A stretch of 64,000 nt of DNA from an uncultured Butyricicoccus sp. (GTDB taxonomy: Bacteria > Bacillota > Clostridia > Oscillospirales > Butyricicoccaceae), in the NCBI GenBank assembly GCA_934532985.1, contig CAKTAV010000010.1:1-64000 (forward strand), written 5' to 3'. The notes under the pieces were generated by a model, which worked only from the letters and a program-made list of their open reading frames with translations, did not search any database and had not been told where the DNA came from. This document shows, in pieces, positions 15,887-24,422 of the stretch. Position 1 is the stretch's first letter, and each line of letters opens with the position of its first letter. Made by a program: the position numbers and the translations under genes.

Positions 15887-18529
15887 TTACTTGTTGTTTG
15901 CTCGACGTGCATCGGCAACTACCTTGATGATCTGGATAACCAGAGTTGGCAGGAACGCCAGCAGAACAATTTCTGTTAAATTACCGACGCCAAACTGCGG
16001 GGCAATCAAGAACAGTGTCTTGAGACCCGGCATAAATAGGGCGAGCAGCAACAGCGCGGTGCCGACGAGGAAAGCCAGATTCGAGGACGGGTTTGTGGAA
16101 AACTTCAGCCGGAACATGGATTCCTGTCCGCGGCAGTTGAAGCCGTGGAACAGACGCGCCAGCGTCAGTGTAGAGAATGCCATTGTGGATGCCATTATCG
16201 CGTCTGCGTTCTGATAGCCGAGATAGAAGGCAATCATCGTGACAATGGCGATGAGCAAGCCCTGACCGCCAATGCGGGCGAGCAGCAGCTGATCCAAAAT
16301 CGGCGCCTTCGGATCGCGCGGTTTGCGATTCAGCAGACCACGGCGGGCAGGCTCCATGCCGATGGCGATTGCTGGAAGGGAATCCGTTAGCAGATTGATA
16401 AACAGCAGGTGCACCGGCTGGAATGGGACGGGCAAGGCGAGCAAGGAGGCGTACAGGACACAGAAGATGCCAGCGGCGTTGCCGGAGAGCAGGAAACAGA
16501 TTGCATTTCGAATGTTCTCATATACACTGCGTCCATTGACAACGGCCTTGACAATGGTGGCAAAGTTGTCGTCCGCCAGAATCATTGAGGCGGCGTCCTT
16601 GCTGACTTCTGTACCCGTAATGCCCATGGCGACACCAATGTCGGCCTTCTTTAATGCCGGAGCATCGTTGACACCGTCGCCAGTCATAGAAACAATGTTG
16701 CCATGACGCTGCCATGCGTTGACAATGCGAATCTTGTGCTCCGGAGAGACGCGGGCATAGACAACGACATGCGGAAGACACTCGTCCAGCTGTGCATCGG
16801 TCATTTGCTCCAGCTCGACACCGGAGAGGGCCATGTCACCGTCCTGAAAAATACCGAGCTGGCGTGCAATTGCGGTCGCTGTGATCTTGTGGTCACCGGT
16901 AATCATGATCGTGCGAATGCCGCCACACTTGGCGTCGGCAACGGCCTGAATGGCCTCCGGACGCGGAGGATCAATCATGGAGATCAGACCAATAAAGGTA
17001 CATTCGTGTTCATCACCCAGCGTAAGCTTACGTTGGGAATCCAGGGTGCGATATGCGAAAGCCAACACGCGCAGTCCCTCGGAGGATAATTCGTTGTTGA
17101 TACGTGCGATTTCCTCGCGTCGTTCCGGTGTCATTTCGATGCGTCCATCGCGCGTCAGAAGATGTGTGGAACGGGCGAGAAGGACATCGATGGCACCCTT
17201 AGTAAATAAGGTGGGAACGCCGTCCATTTCGTGTAAGGTGCTCATGAGTTTGCGGTCGGAATCAAAGGCAAGTTCGCCGAGACGAGGATGCTGTGCACGA
17301 TACGCTTCCGCGTCAATATGATACAGTTCGCCGAGCATGACCAATGCGACCTCCGTCGGGTCGCCAATGGAGGTGCCGGTTTCCTTGTCATTAGTAGCGT
17401 CGCTGTCCAGCAGTGCGGCAGTCAGCAGCAGGTGATGCACCGAATTGGAAAGATCCATGTTCGGCCCCTCGATAAGAGAACCATCGACATAAACCTTCTG
17501 CGGTGTCATTTTATTCTGTGTCAGAGTACCGGTTTTGTCGGAACAAATGACTGAGACACTGCCCAGACTTTCAACTGCTTTCAGATCCTTAATAATCGCG
17601 TTCTGCTTTGCCATTTTTTGTGTGCCCATTGCCAGAACAATTGTGACAATGGAAGACAGTGCTTCCGGAATAGCGGCGACAGCGAGAGCAACGGCGAACA
17701 TCAGGGAATCTAACAGGCCCATGCCGGTGCGGAAGATGGAGAGCGCAAATACAATCACACAGATAATCATGATGCCCATAGCCAGCTTAGCACTGAAGGC
17801 ATCCAGACTCTCTTGCAACGGTGTCTTGCGCTGCTGTGTCTGATTCATCAAAGCGGCAATCTTGCCCAGCTCGGTCTCCATGCCAGTTCCGGTTACCAAA
17901 ACGGTAGCACGTCCATAGGTGACGAGGGAGCCGGAGAACACCATGTTTTTCTGGTCACCTAAAGCGACCTGGTCAGAAGAGATCGCGTCAGAACATTTAT
18001 CGACACCTTCGGACTCACCAGTCAGAGAGCTTTCGTTGACCTTGAGGGAGAAGTTCTCCAGAATACGTCCATCGGCACTGACCATATCTCCAGCCTCCAG
18101 CAGGACGATGTCGCCTGGGACAATATCGACTGAAGGAATTTCAACACGTGCACCGTCTCGCAGTACCTTCGCCGTAGGGGAGGACATCTCTTTCAAACTT
18201 TCGAGAGATTTTTCCGCCTTCAAATATTGTACAGTGCCTAAGATAGCATTGAGGACAAGTACAGCAAAAATAACGATGGTACTTTCCGCATTACCGGAAA
18301 AGGCTGAAATAATTGCAGCAATGATGAGGATAAAGACCATGAGGTCTTTAAATTGTTCCAAAAAGATCTGAAGGATACTCTTTTTTTTGCCTTCGGATAG
18401 TTTGTTCGGGCCATAGTGCGCGGCGCGACGCTGTGCTTCCTCTGTAGAAAGACCATTTGATGTGGTCTGCTGTCGTTCCAGCGCTTGCTGCACCGTTTGC
18501 TTGTAATAGTGTTCTGCCATAAATGACAT
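15887..18529 (-). CDS. P-type cation ATPase (P2A, Ca2+/Mn2+ exporter type)
   Basis: The 880-aa integral-membrane ATPase couples ATP hydrolysis to cation export. Order: N-terminal cation-ATPase domain (EEAQRRAAHYGPNKL), actuator domain with LTGES, M4 with PEALSS, phosphorylation motif DKTGTLTQNKM, nucleotide-binding domain, hinge TGDGVNDAPALKKADIGVAMG, and six C-terminal helices with NLLTDSLPA. This matches bacterial P2A pumps of the PMCA/SERCA type. Substrate choice among Ca2+ and Mn2+ is not fixed by sequence, but the gene sits behind a yybP-ykoY riboswitch, which senses Mn2+ and commonly controls such exporters, so Mn2+ efflux is favoured. The start is ATG 18529 or ATG 18520; the AAAGGA upstream does not separate them clearly. 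Confidence 0.92.
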   Translation of the reverse strand: MSFMAEHYYKQTVQQALERQQTTSNGLSTEEAQRRAAHYGPNKLSEGKKKSILQIFLEQFKDLMVFILIIAAIISAFSGNAESTIVIFAVLVLNAILGTVQYLKAEKSLESLKEMSSPTAKVLRDGARVEIPSVDIVPGDIVLLEAGDMVSADGRILENFSLKVNESSLTGESEGVDKCSDAISSDQVALGDQKNMVFSGSLVTYGRATVLVTGTGMETELGKIAALMNQTQQRKTPLQESLDAFSAKLAMGIMIICVIVFALSIFRTGMGLLDSLMFAVALAVAAIPEALSSIVTIVLAMGTQKMAKQNAIIKDLKAVESLGSVSVICSDKTGTLTQNKMTPQKVYVDGSLIEGPNMDLSNSVHHLLLTAALLDSDATNDKETGTSIGDPTEVALVMLGELYHIDAEAYRAQHPRLGELAFDSDRKLMSTLHEMDGVPTLFTKGAIDVLLARSTHLLTRDGRIEMTPERREEIARINNELSSEGLRVLAFAYRTLDSQRKLTLGDEHECTFIGLISMIDPPRPEAIQAVADAKCGGIRTIMITGDHKITATAIARQLGIFQDGDMALSGVELEQMTDAQLDECLPHVVVYARVSPEHKIRIVNAWQRHGNIVSMTGDGVNDAPALKKADIGVAMGITGTEVSKDAASMILADDNFATIVKAVVNGRSVYENIRNAICFLLSGNAAGIFCVLYASLLALPVPFQPVHLLFINLLTDSLPAIAIGMEPARRGLLNRKPRDPKAPILDQLLLARIGGQGLLIAIVTMIAFYLGYQNADAIMASTMAFSTLTLARLFHGFNCRGQESMFRLKFSTNPSSNLAFLVGTALLLLALFMPGLKTLFLIAPQFGVGNLTEIVLLAFLPTLVIQIIKVVADARRANNK

Positions 18530-18567
18530 CCGTCCTTTCTTTATTAATGAGTCCGGCGGAAGGGTAC

Positions 18568-18710
18568 AAAAAAAGACCCTCCGCCAACTGCTGCGTATAA
18601 CAACAGCTGCCGAAAAGTCTTGTTACCTCATTGGGTGCATACCGCCAGATCTGGACGCCCAGATCGTGATTGTTGACGACATGGCTTTGAAACTACTCCC
18701 TTTTCAACTG
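18568..18710 (-). ncRNA. yybP-ykoY (Mn2+) riboswitch with terminator-type expression platform
   Basis: On the minus strand the leader contains GAAAAGGGAGTAG (18705-18693), then GTCGTCAACAATCACG, then ATGAGGTAACAAGACTTTTC (ending at 18612). These are the conserved blocks of the yybP-ykoY aptamer: P1 with the GGGAGUAG loop, and the second metal-binding loop ending in CAAGAC. P1 forms between GAAAAG and CTTTTC. Downstream, AAGAC can instead pair with GTCTT followed by T7 (18577-18568), making a terminator that excludes P1. So metal binding should favour read-through into the ATPase. The structure was folded by eye. Confidence 0.82.
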
Positions 18711-18715
18711 CAGCT

Positions 18716-18744
18716 ATCATATCACAGCGGACTGTATAAGTCAA
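18716..18744 (-). promoter_or_regulatory. Promoter of the riboswitch-ATPase transcript
   Basis: TTGACT (18744-18739) and TATGAT (18721-18716) on the minus strand have a 17-bp spacer. The start site falls just ahead of the riboswitch. Confidence 0.75.
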
Positions 18745-18851
18745 TCCATTTCGCCGAAATTTGTATGTAAGAAATTGAGAAAACGGCTCTGTGATTAGTA
18801 TGTCCATAAAGACGCGGGATAGAAAAGAGATAGAAAAATTAAAAAAGACTA

Positions 18852-18880
18852 TTGACATTTGTCGCATTGGAAGATATAAT
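18852..18880 (+). promoter_or_regulatory. Consensus promoter of tRNA-Tyr
   Basis: TTGACA (18852-18857), 17-bp spacer, TATAAT (18875-18880): a full consensus sigma-A promoter 65 nt before the tRNA, as expected for a stable RNA. Confidence 0.85.
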
Positions 18881-18944
18881 AATACTCGTTGCTGAGAGCA
18901 AAGAGCATGAAATATATGATTTGTTTAAAGCGAAAAATTAATAT

Positions 18945-19029
18945 GGGAGGTTTCCCGAGTGGCCAAAGGGGGCAGACTGTAAATCTGTTGTCAACGACTT
19001 CGGTGGTTCGAATCCACCACCTCCCACCA
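18945..19029 (+). tRNA. tRNA-Tyr (GTA anticodon)
   Basis: The 85-nt class II tRNA has acceptor stem GGGAGGT / ACCTCCC (19019-19025), anticodon stem GCAGA/TCTGT with loop CTGTAAA (anticodon GTA), a long variable arm, and T-loop TTCGAAT. The discriminator A and an encoded CCA end it at 19029. It is a single tRNA with its own promoter and terminator. Confidence 0.95.
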
Positions 19030-19037
19030 AAGAACAG

Positions 19038-19069
19038 CCCGCTGAATCGCAATGGTTCAGCGGGTTTTT
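19038..19069 (+). terminator. Terminator after tRNA-Tyr
   Basis: CCCGCTGAA (19038-19046) pairs with TTCAGCGGG (19056-19064), followed by a T run. Confidence 0.85.
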
Positions 19070-19230
19070 GCAACTTTTTCGGGATTTTCAGTTTTACAGG
19101 TTTCTTAGAAAAGCCGACTAAAAACGGCAGCGTTGAGGAAATTTGGACATGAATTGGACACGGAAAATAGTAGGGAAGCTTGTTCGCAGCGGCAATTTGA
19201 GAGCGAATATCAGGGTGACTGATAGAACCC

Positions 19231-19619
19231 CTAGCGGCTTACTTCCAGCATTCTACAGCAAAATGCAATTTTTCCTTTCCTCTTGCCGCCTTTTGCTGGA
19301 TTCCGACGGCTCACGGCGAAAAAAGCGCTAGCTTCAGAAAGAAATTCATTCTCTTCCTTTAGTCGCTTGATTTCTTTCTCCTGCTGCTTTACCTGTTTGC
19401 GTAAGCTATTTAATTCTTCAGCCAGACTCATTGCTGTCTGCGGTATATGCGTTCCGCCACCTATGTCCAAACGCCCCTCTTTAGCCGCTCTAACCCATCC
19501 GTACAGCGTATCTACTGGTATTCCCAATTCGGTCGCTGCTTTCGATGATCCAATTTCATTGGATAGTTTTACGGCGTGCACTTATATTCGGTGTCGTACT
19601 TTCGTTGATTCCGAGCCAT
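19231..19619 (-). pseudogene. IS3-family transposase OrfA remnant, frameshifted
   Basis: On the minus strand ATG 19619 opens MARNQRKYDTEYK, then the frame breaks. Restoring one missing G in AAGTGCAC lets it run on as VHAVKLSNEIGSSKAATELG, the N-terminal helix-turn-helix of IS3 OrfA proteins (LGIPVDTLYGWVRAAKEG), followed by the leucine-zipper region (LAEELNSLRKQVKQQEKEIKRL). The frame ends at 19231 after CCRMLEVSR, close to where OrfB normally begins. No OrfB sequence with the DDE triad follows, so the element is truncated and dead. Confidence 0.8.
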
Positions 19620-19673
19620 CTTTTGTTTCCTACTGTTTGTCCTTTTCTATATATTGGCTCTTTGAGTTCTCAT

Positions 19674-19695
19674 TGTCAACTTTTATTGTACAACA
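19674..19695 (-). mobile_element. Probable terminal inverted-repeat end of the IS3 remnant
   Basis: On the minus strand the sequence TGTTGTACAATAAAAGTTGA precedes OrfA by about 55 nt and resembles the upstream ends of IS3-family elements (TGTAC... and AAAAGTTGACA). The opposite end was not found, consistent with a truncated copy. Confidence 0.45.
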
Positions 19696-19713
19696 CCATT
19701 TGACTGCTATTAG

Positions 19714-19788
19714 GAAGTAGCGACGAAGGTTGTAGAAAAGCTGGCGCGACTGCAAAGGAGGCTGGACAATGCAGAAGCAAATCTGTGA
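19714..19788 (+). pseudogene. Gene fragment, coiled-coil C-terminus
   Basis: An open frame without a start codon (in-frame stop at 19711) reads EVATKVVEKLARLQRRLDNA and ends at 19788. It lies directly after the IS3 end and overlaps the next small frame by 20 nt, a phage-like gene arrangement. It is probably the tail of a gene cut by the insertion. Confidence 0.3.
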
Positions 19789-19855
19789 GAAATGCGAGAG
19801 CTGGACGGGCTGTAAGGGGAAGAATTACGACAGGTACAATAAGTGGAAGTGCTGA
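19769..19855 (+). CDS. Small Cys-containing protein, phage-like
   Basis: ATG 19769 has AAAGGAGG seven nt upstream and encodes 28 aa with four cysteines (C-x2-C-x5-C and a C-terminal Cys), plus basic and aromatic residues. I do not recognise the family. The strong ribosome site and dense packing with the flanking fragment suggest a leftover of a phage or mobile gene cluster. After it another frame (from GTG 19849) runs into the first CRISPR repeat, so a further gene was cut at the trailer end of the array. Confidence 0.35.
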   Translation: MQKQICEKCESWTGCKGKNYDRYNKWKC

Positions 19856-19949
19856 CGCAGCATTATGTGCAACTGGAAAGCTGGAAGCGGATGAGCGCAC
19901 AGATGGGCGTCAGCCTGTGCAGGTGCACTGTGCAAGCCAACTATGTGGA

Positions 19950-22900
19950 ATTTCAATCCACGCCCTCCGCGAGGAGGGCGACTTACGTCTTTTAGTTTCC
20001 AGCCGATATAGGCGGATTTCAATCCACGCCCTCCGCGAGGAGGGCGACCATCAATCGACTGGTACACAGTATCGCCGGAGACAATTTCAATCCACGCCCT
20101 CCGCGAGGAGGGCGACGTGGGTGTCTGGGCGTTGCCCACAGTCGGTGGGCATTTCAATCCACGCCCTCCGCGAGGAGGGCGACATGTTCGATGGAACGGA
20201 TTGACGCAGATTGCCATTATTTCAATCCACGCCCTCCGTGAGGAGGGCGACGTTCCTTTGTCTGAGGATTTTCAACCGCATAACCATTTCAATCCACGCC
20301 CTCCGCGAGGAGGGCGACTCAACCGTTGGCAGACTGGGAGCGACAATGGCTGATTTCAATCCACGCCCTCCGCGAGGAGGGCGACCGCACTTGTTTGCAA
20401 TCCTACACATGAGGAACACATTTCAATCCACGCCCTCCGCGAGGAGGGCGACTTTCATTCCGTGCCGCTCGTACTGGTTTACAGTCATTTCAATCCACGC
20501 CCTCCGCGAGGAGGGCGACTATATGTTTTGGTAGATACACTGTAACGCCCTCAATTTCAATCCACGCCCTCCGCGAGGAGGGCGACACTGGAATACCGTA
20601 TACCATAACCCGACAGTATAATTTCAATCCACGCCCTCCGCGAGGAGGGCGACCTTTTGGCGGCTGTAAAGCACTATAAACCCTTGCATTTCAATCCACG
20701 CCCTCCGCGAGGAGGGCGACGCCCCGAAACCCTTTCTACTGCGTCGTCTTTCATATTTCAATCCACGCCCTCCGCGAGGAGGGCGACTCGGAAGGGACGG
20801 ATTTCGCATTGGTATCACAAATTTCAATCCACGCCCTCCGCGAGGAGGGCGACCGCCGCCCAGCTTTGTACCAGTAAGCGCAAACATATTTCAATCCACG
20901 CCCTCCGCGAGGAGGGCGACGCGGCATATTGTGCAAGGCGTAGGGGTGGATATTAATTTCAATCCACGCCCTCCGCGAGGAGGGCGACCCTATTGGCAAT
21001 ACGCCAACGCAGGCGTATAATATATTTCAATCCACGCCCTCCGCGAGGAGGGCGACGTGACCGGCGTTCCATCGCCGCTAATCGCTGTTATTTCAATCCA
21101 CGCCCTCCGCGAGGAGGGCGACTCGTAATACATTCGCGTAATATCGCTTGAATGGGAAATTTCAATCCACGCCCTCCGCGAGGAGGGCGACGGATGTGTA
21201 TTGTGATTTGTCATATTTGTGTAAATTTCAATCCACGCCCTCCGCGAGGAGGGCGACGTTTTGCCGCGATTTCAGTCCCAATTTCAACCAAAATTTCAAT
21301 CCACGCCCTCCGCGAGGAGGGCGACCCGCGCGGCGAGCGCAATCGCCCGCCGCCGCCGAATTTCAATCCACGCCCTCCGCGAGGAGGGCGACCGACGGCG
21401 GGACGCTGGATTCCTCCGTCGGCTGGATTTCAATCCACGCCCTCCGCGAGGAGGGCGACTCGAGTGCAATCCTGTGGTTGTATTCGCGCTGAAATTTCAA
21501 TCCACGCCCTCCGCGAGGAGGGCGACTCGGTCTTTTTCTTCTCTTTTTCGCTCCAAAAACATTTCAATCCACGCCCTCCGCGAGGAGGGCGACCCTCTAT
21601 CTTGATTGACTGTACCATTGTTGTTAATTTCAATCCACGCCCTCCGCGAGGAGGGCGACAGCAAATTCCCGTAAGCAAATTCCCGTCGCTTACATTTCAA
21701 TCCACGCCCTCCGCGAGGAGGGCGACGAACTTGAGATTCTGGTTTTCGGCTTGCAGAGTAATTTCAATCCACGCCCTCCGCGAGGAGGGCGACCCTGCGC
21801 CGCAGGTGTTTCTAACGCACTGGAAGAATTTCAATCCACGCCCTCCGCGAGGAGGGCGACGCCCAAAAAGAGAGAGAATCAATCCGTCAGCGACATTTCA
21901 ATCCACGCCCTCCGCGAGGAGGGCGACCCTGTGCGGCAGGCGTTTCTAACGCACTAGAGGAATTTCAATCCACGCCCTCCGCGAGGAGGGCGACGAAGAG
22001 TATGATTGCACGGGCTGTTGCCTGTGCACATTTCAATCCACGCCCTCCGCGAGGAGGGCGACAAAGGACGGTTAAATATGTACATAATTTTTGACATTTC
22101 AATCCACGCCCTCCGCGAGGAGGGCGACCATTCAATGGAAACTGTTTTTGCGGTATGTATATAAATTTCAATCCACGCCCTCCGCGAGGAGGGCGACATG
22201 CCTGATTTTTGCAACTATTTGTACGTTATATTTCAATCCACGCCCTCCGCGAGGAGGGCGACGAGTGACCGGATAAGTTTGGTTTTTAATGCAGGGATTT
22301 CAATCCACGCCCTCCTCGCGGAGGGCGACTTTATCGTCTCTGAGGTAATTGCAGTTGTACCAGCATTTCAATCCACGCCCTCCGCGAGGAGGGCGACCTC
22401 CGGTGTTCCCTTCCAACTTAGGGATTGCGGATTTCAATCCACGCCCTCCGCGAGGAGGGCGACTGTTTTCTCTGGCATATCCCTATACCGCCGCGAAATT
22501 TCAATCCACGCCCTCCGCGAGGAGGGCGACTGTTTCCGCGCTGTTATCTGGCACGGAGACAAAATTTCAATCCACGCCCTCCGCGAGGAGGGCGACGCGG
22601 ATCGGTTTACACTGTGAAATATCTGCTCGTATTTCAATCCACGCCCTCCGCGAGGAGGGCGACCTATCTGTCATGGTGCTGGGCATGGGCAGAGGTATTT
22701 CAATCCACGCCCTCCGCGAGGAGGGCGACGCACGGGCGCGTCAAGCACGGTGTCAAGAGAGCGATTTCAATCCACGCCCTCCGCGAGGAGGGCGACGCGT
22801 GTGTGCTGTATTATCGCAAATTCGCCGGAATATTTCAATCCACGCCCTCCGCGAGGAGGGCGACTCGACAAAATCCCGTTTGATTATGTCGATAAGACAT

Positions 22901-23935
22901 TTCAATCCACGCCCTCCGCGAGGAGGGCGACGAGTGCAATTTTTCTCTGCGTGCCCACAGTACAATTTCAATCCACGCCCTCCGCGAGGAGGGCGACTTT
23001 TGTTCGCGCGTGGAGACGCGCGCATAGCCGTATTTCAATCCACGCCCTCCGCGAGGAGGGCGACAAACGAGCCGTTTCAAGGCATTTTGACGCCCAAATT
23101 TCAATCCACGCCCTCCGCGAGGAGGGCGACCAGATACCTGAGCTTGCCCGACACAGACGCAAAAATTTCAATCCACGCCCTCCGCGAGGAGGGCGACAAG
23201 ATTTTTCCGTGCAATTCTCCGCAAGATGAGCATTTCAATCCACGCCCTCCGCGAGGAGGGCGACGGTCGTTGCTTCTGCAAAAATCTTTGCGATATGCAA
23301 TTTCAATCCACGCCCTCCGCGAGGAGGGCGACAGGAGCGACTCCAGCGCGCAATAGCCGCACTGGTATTTCAATCCACGCCCTCCGCGAGGAGGGCGACG
23401 TTATGCGAGGTACCCATCGAGCAAACCGTGCCTGATTTCAATCCACGCCCTCCGCGAGGAGGGCGACTCGTTGGTATAACTGCAACTATCTAAGAGATGA
23501 CATTTCAATCCACGCCCTCCGCGAGGAGGGCGACGCGATTAGAGCGCATGGCGCAGGAGAGCACCGAAATTTCAATCCACGCCCTCCGCGAGGAGGGCGA
23601 CGGTGTACTTTTTCTTTCCGCGCCAAATGATAGCATATTTCAATCCACGCCCTCCGCGAGGAGGGCGACATGTTATTTTTTGCGTTGCCTGTCAGATGGT
23701 GTATTTCAATCCACGCCCTCCGCGAGGAGGGCGACAGGTGGTTATTGATGACCCCGAAGCGCAAACAAATTTCAATCCACGCCCTCCGCGAGGAGGGCGA
23801 CCGGCTATGCGCGCGTCTCCACGCGCGAACAAAACATTTCAATCCACGCCCTCCGCGAGGAGGGCGACGCCATTCAGCGTAAATTCTCACGTTGTTCATT
23901 TTATTTCAATCCACGCCCTCCGCGAGGAGGGCGAC
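19950..23935 (-). CRISPR. Type I-C CRISPR array, 60 repeats and 59 spacers
   Basis: The 33-nt repeat reads ATTTCAATCC...GGGCGAC on the plus strand, i.e. GTCGCCC...GATTGAAAT in the transcribed (minus) direction, a standard type I-C repeat with 8-bp hairpin arms CGCCCTCC/GGAGGGCG and loop GCGA. Starts: 19950 20016 20084 20151 20219 20286 20353 20420 20487 20554 20621 20688 20755 20821 20888 20956 21024 21090 21159 21225 21293 21360 21427 21494 21561 21627 21694 21761 21828 21895 21962 22030 22096 22165 22230 22297 22365 22431 22498 22564 22631 22697 22764 22832 22899 22965 23032 23098 23165 23232 23300 23367 23435 23502 23569 23637 23703 23769 23836 23903. Spacers are 32-36 nt, averaging 34. 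Only two repeats vary: number 5 (loop GTGA) and number 36 (loop TCGC). The leader end is at 23935, so spacer 59 is newest and spacer 1 oldest. Confidence 0.98.
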
Positions 23936-24118
23936 AGCAAAAACAGAGAGAAAATCTCTATTTCCAGAGTAATTATAAGCTACTTTACACGAAATAAAAA
24001 GATGCTTTGAGAAAAAATTTACCATTATTGTTTCGAACAGTGAAAAAGCGAGTCATTTGTTGGTGCGAAGGTATGCGGTAATTTCTGCTTGCTTGTGCTT
24101 CGCACAGACGGAAAACCT
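23936..24118 (-). promoter_or_regulatory. CRISPR leader
   Basis: This AT-rich stretch lies between the cas2 stop and the first transcribed repeat. On the minus strand it has TATAAT at 23977-23972 (weak -35 TTTTTA at 17 bp), placing the pre-crRNA start about 30 nt before the first repeat. A small hairpin (AGAGA/TCTCT) abuts the array, in the zone that directs spacer integration. Read-through from the cas operon is also possible because no terminator separates them. Confidence 0.75.
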
Positions 24119-24409
24119 TCACAATATTAAGACTCCGTCTTGCTCCGAATTGGGGTGAACGCCAACATGCTCTACTTTGTTTTTGTAATTGTTTCCAAGC
24201 TGATAGAAACGCAAGCTATCTTTTTCGGGCTCAATCAGAGCACATAATTCTGCTTTCAAAACAGCAAATTGTGCGGCGTCTAATAGACATTCAAAAACAG
24301 AATTTTGTACCCGCTGACCGTGGCTGACACACTTCTTTGCGATATTGCGCAGCCGCTTGCGTCCGGCGGCAGTCTCGGTGTTCACATCATATGTAATGAG
24401 TACCAGCAT
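24119..24409 (-). CDS. cas2: CRISPR-associated endonuclease Cas2
   Basis: The 96-aa Cas2 forms with Cas1 the spacer-integration complex. It has the ferredoxin-like start MLVLITYDVNTETAAGRKRL with the conserved Asp at residue 8 and the RVQNSVFECLLD strand. ATG 24409 is preceded by AGGAAGG; frames further upstream are not used. It is the last gene of the cas operon, 13 nt after cas1, and directly precedes the leader. Confidence 0.95.
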   Translation of the reverse strand: MLVLITYDVNTETAAGRKRLRNIAKKCVSHGQRVQNSVFECLLDAAQFAVLKAELCALIEPEKDSLRFYQLGNNYKNKVEHVGVHPNSEQDGVLIL

Positions 24410-24422
24410 AAGACCTACCTTC

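Noticed and set aside
15675..16214. A 179-aa plus-strand open frame starting in the CRISPR relic.
   Set aside because: It runs through the relic, the ATPase terminator and the antisense of the ATPase. No ribosome site.
18945..19029. tRNA-Tyr as an integration site with a direct repeat downstream.
   Set aside because: I searched by eye for a second copy of the tRNA 3' end in the following 5 kb and found none, so an att pair cannot be claimed.
19950..23935. Many open frames of 60-335 aa across the array with repeating blocks such as RPPRGGRGLK or STPSARRAT.
   Set aside because: They are translations of the 33-nt CRISPR repeat, whose length plus spacer often keeps frame. None has a ribosome site, and they occur in all six frames.
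19950..23935. Self-targeting spacers against the window.
   Set aside because: No spacer was noticed to match a gene in this window, but a full search by eye is not reliable, so no claim is made.
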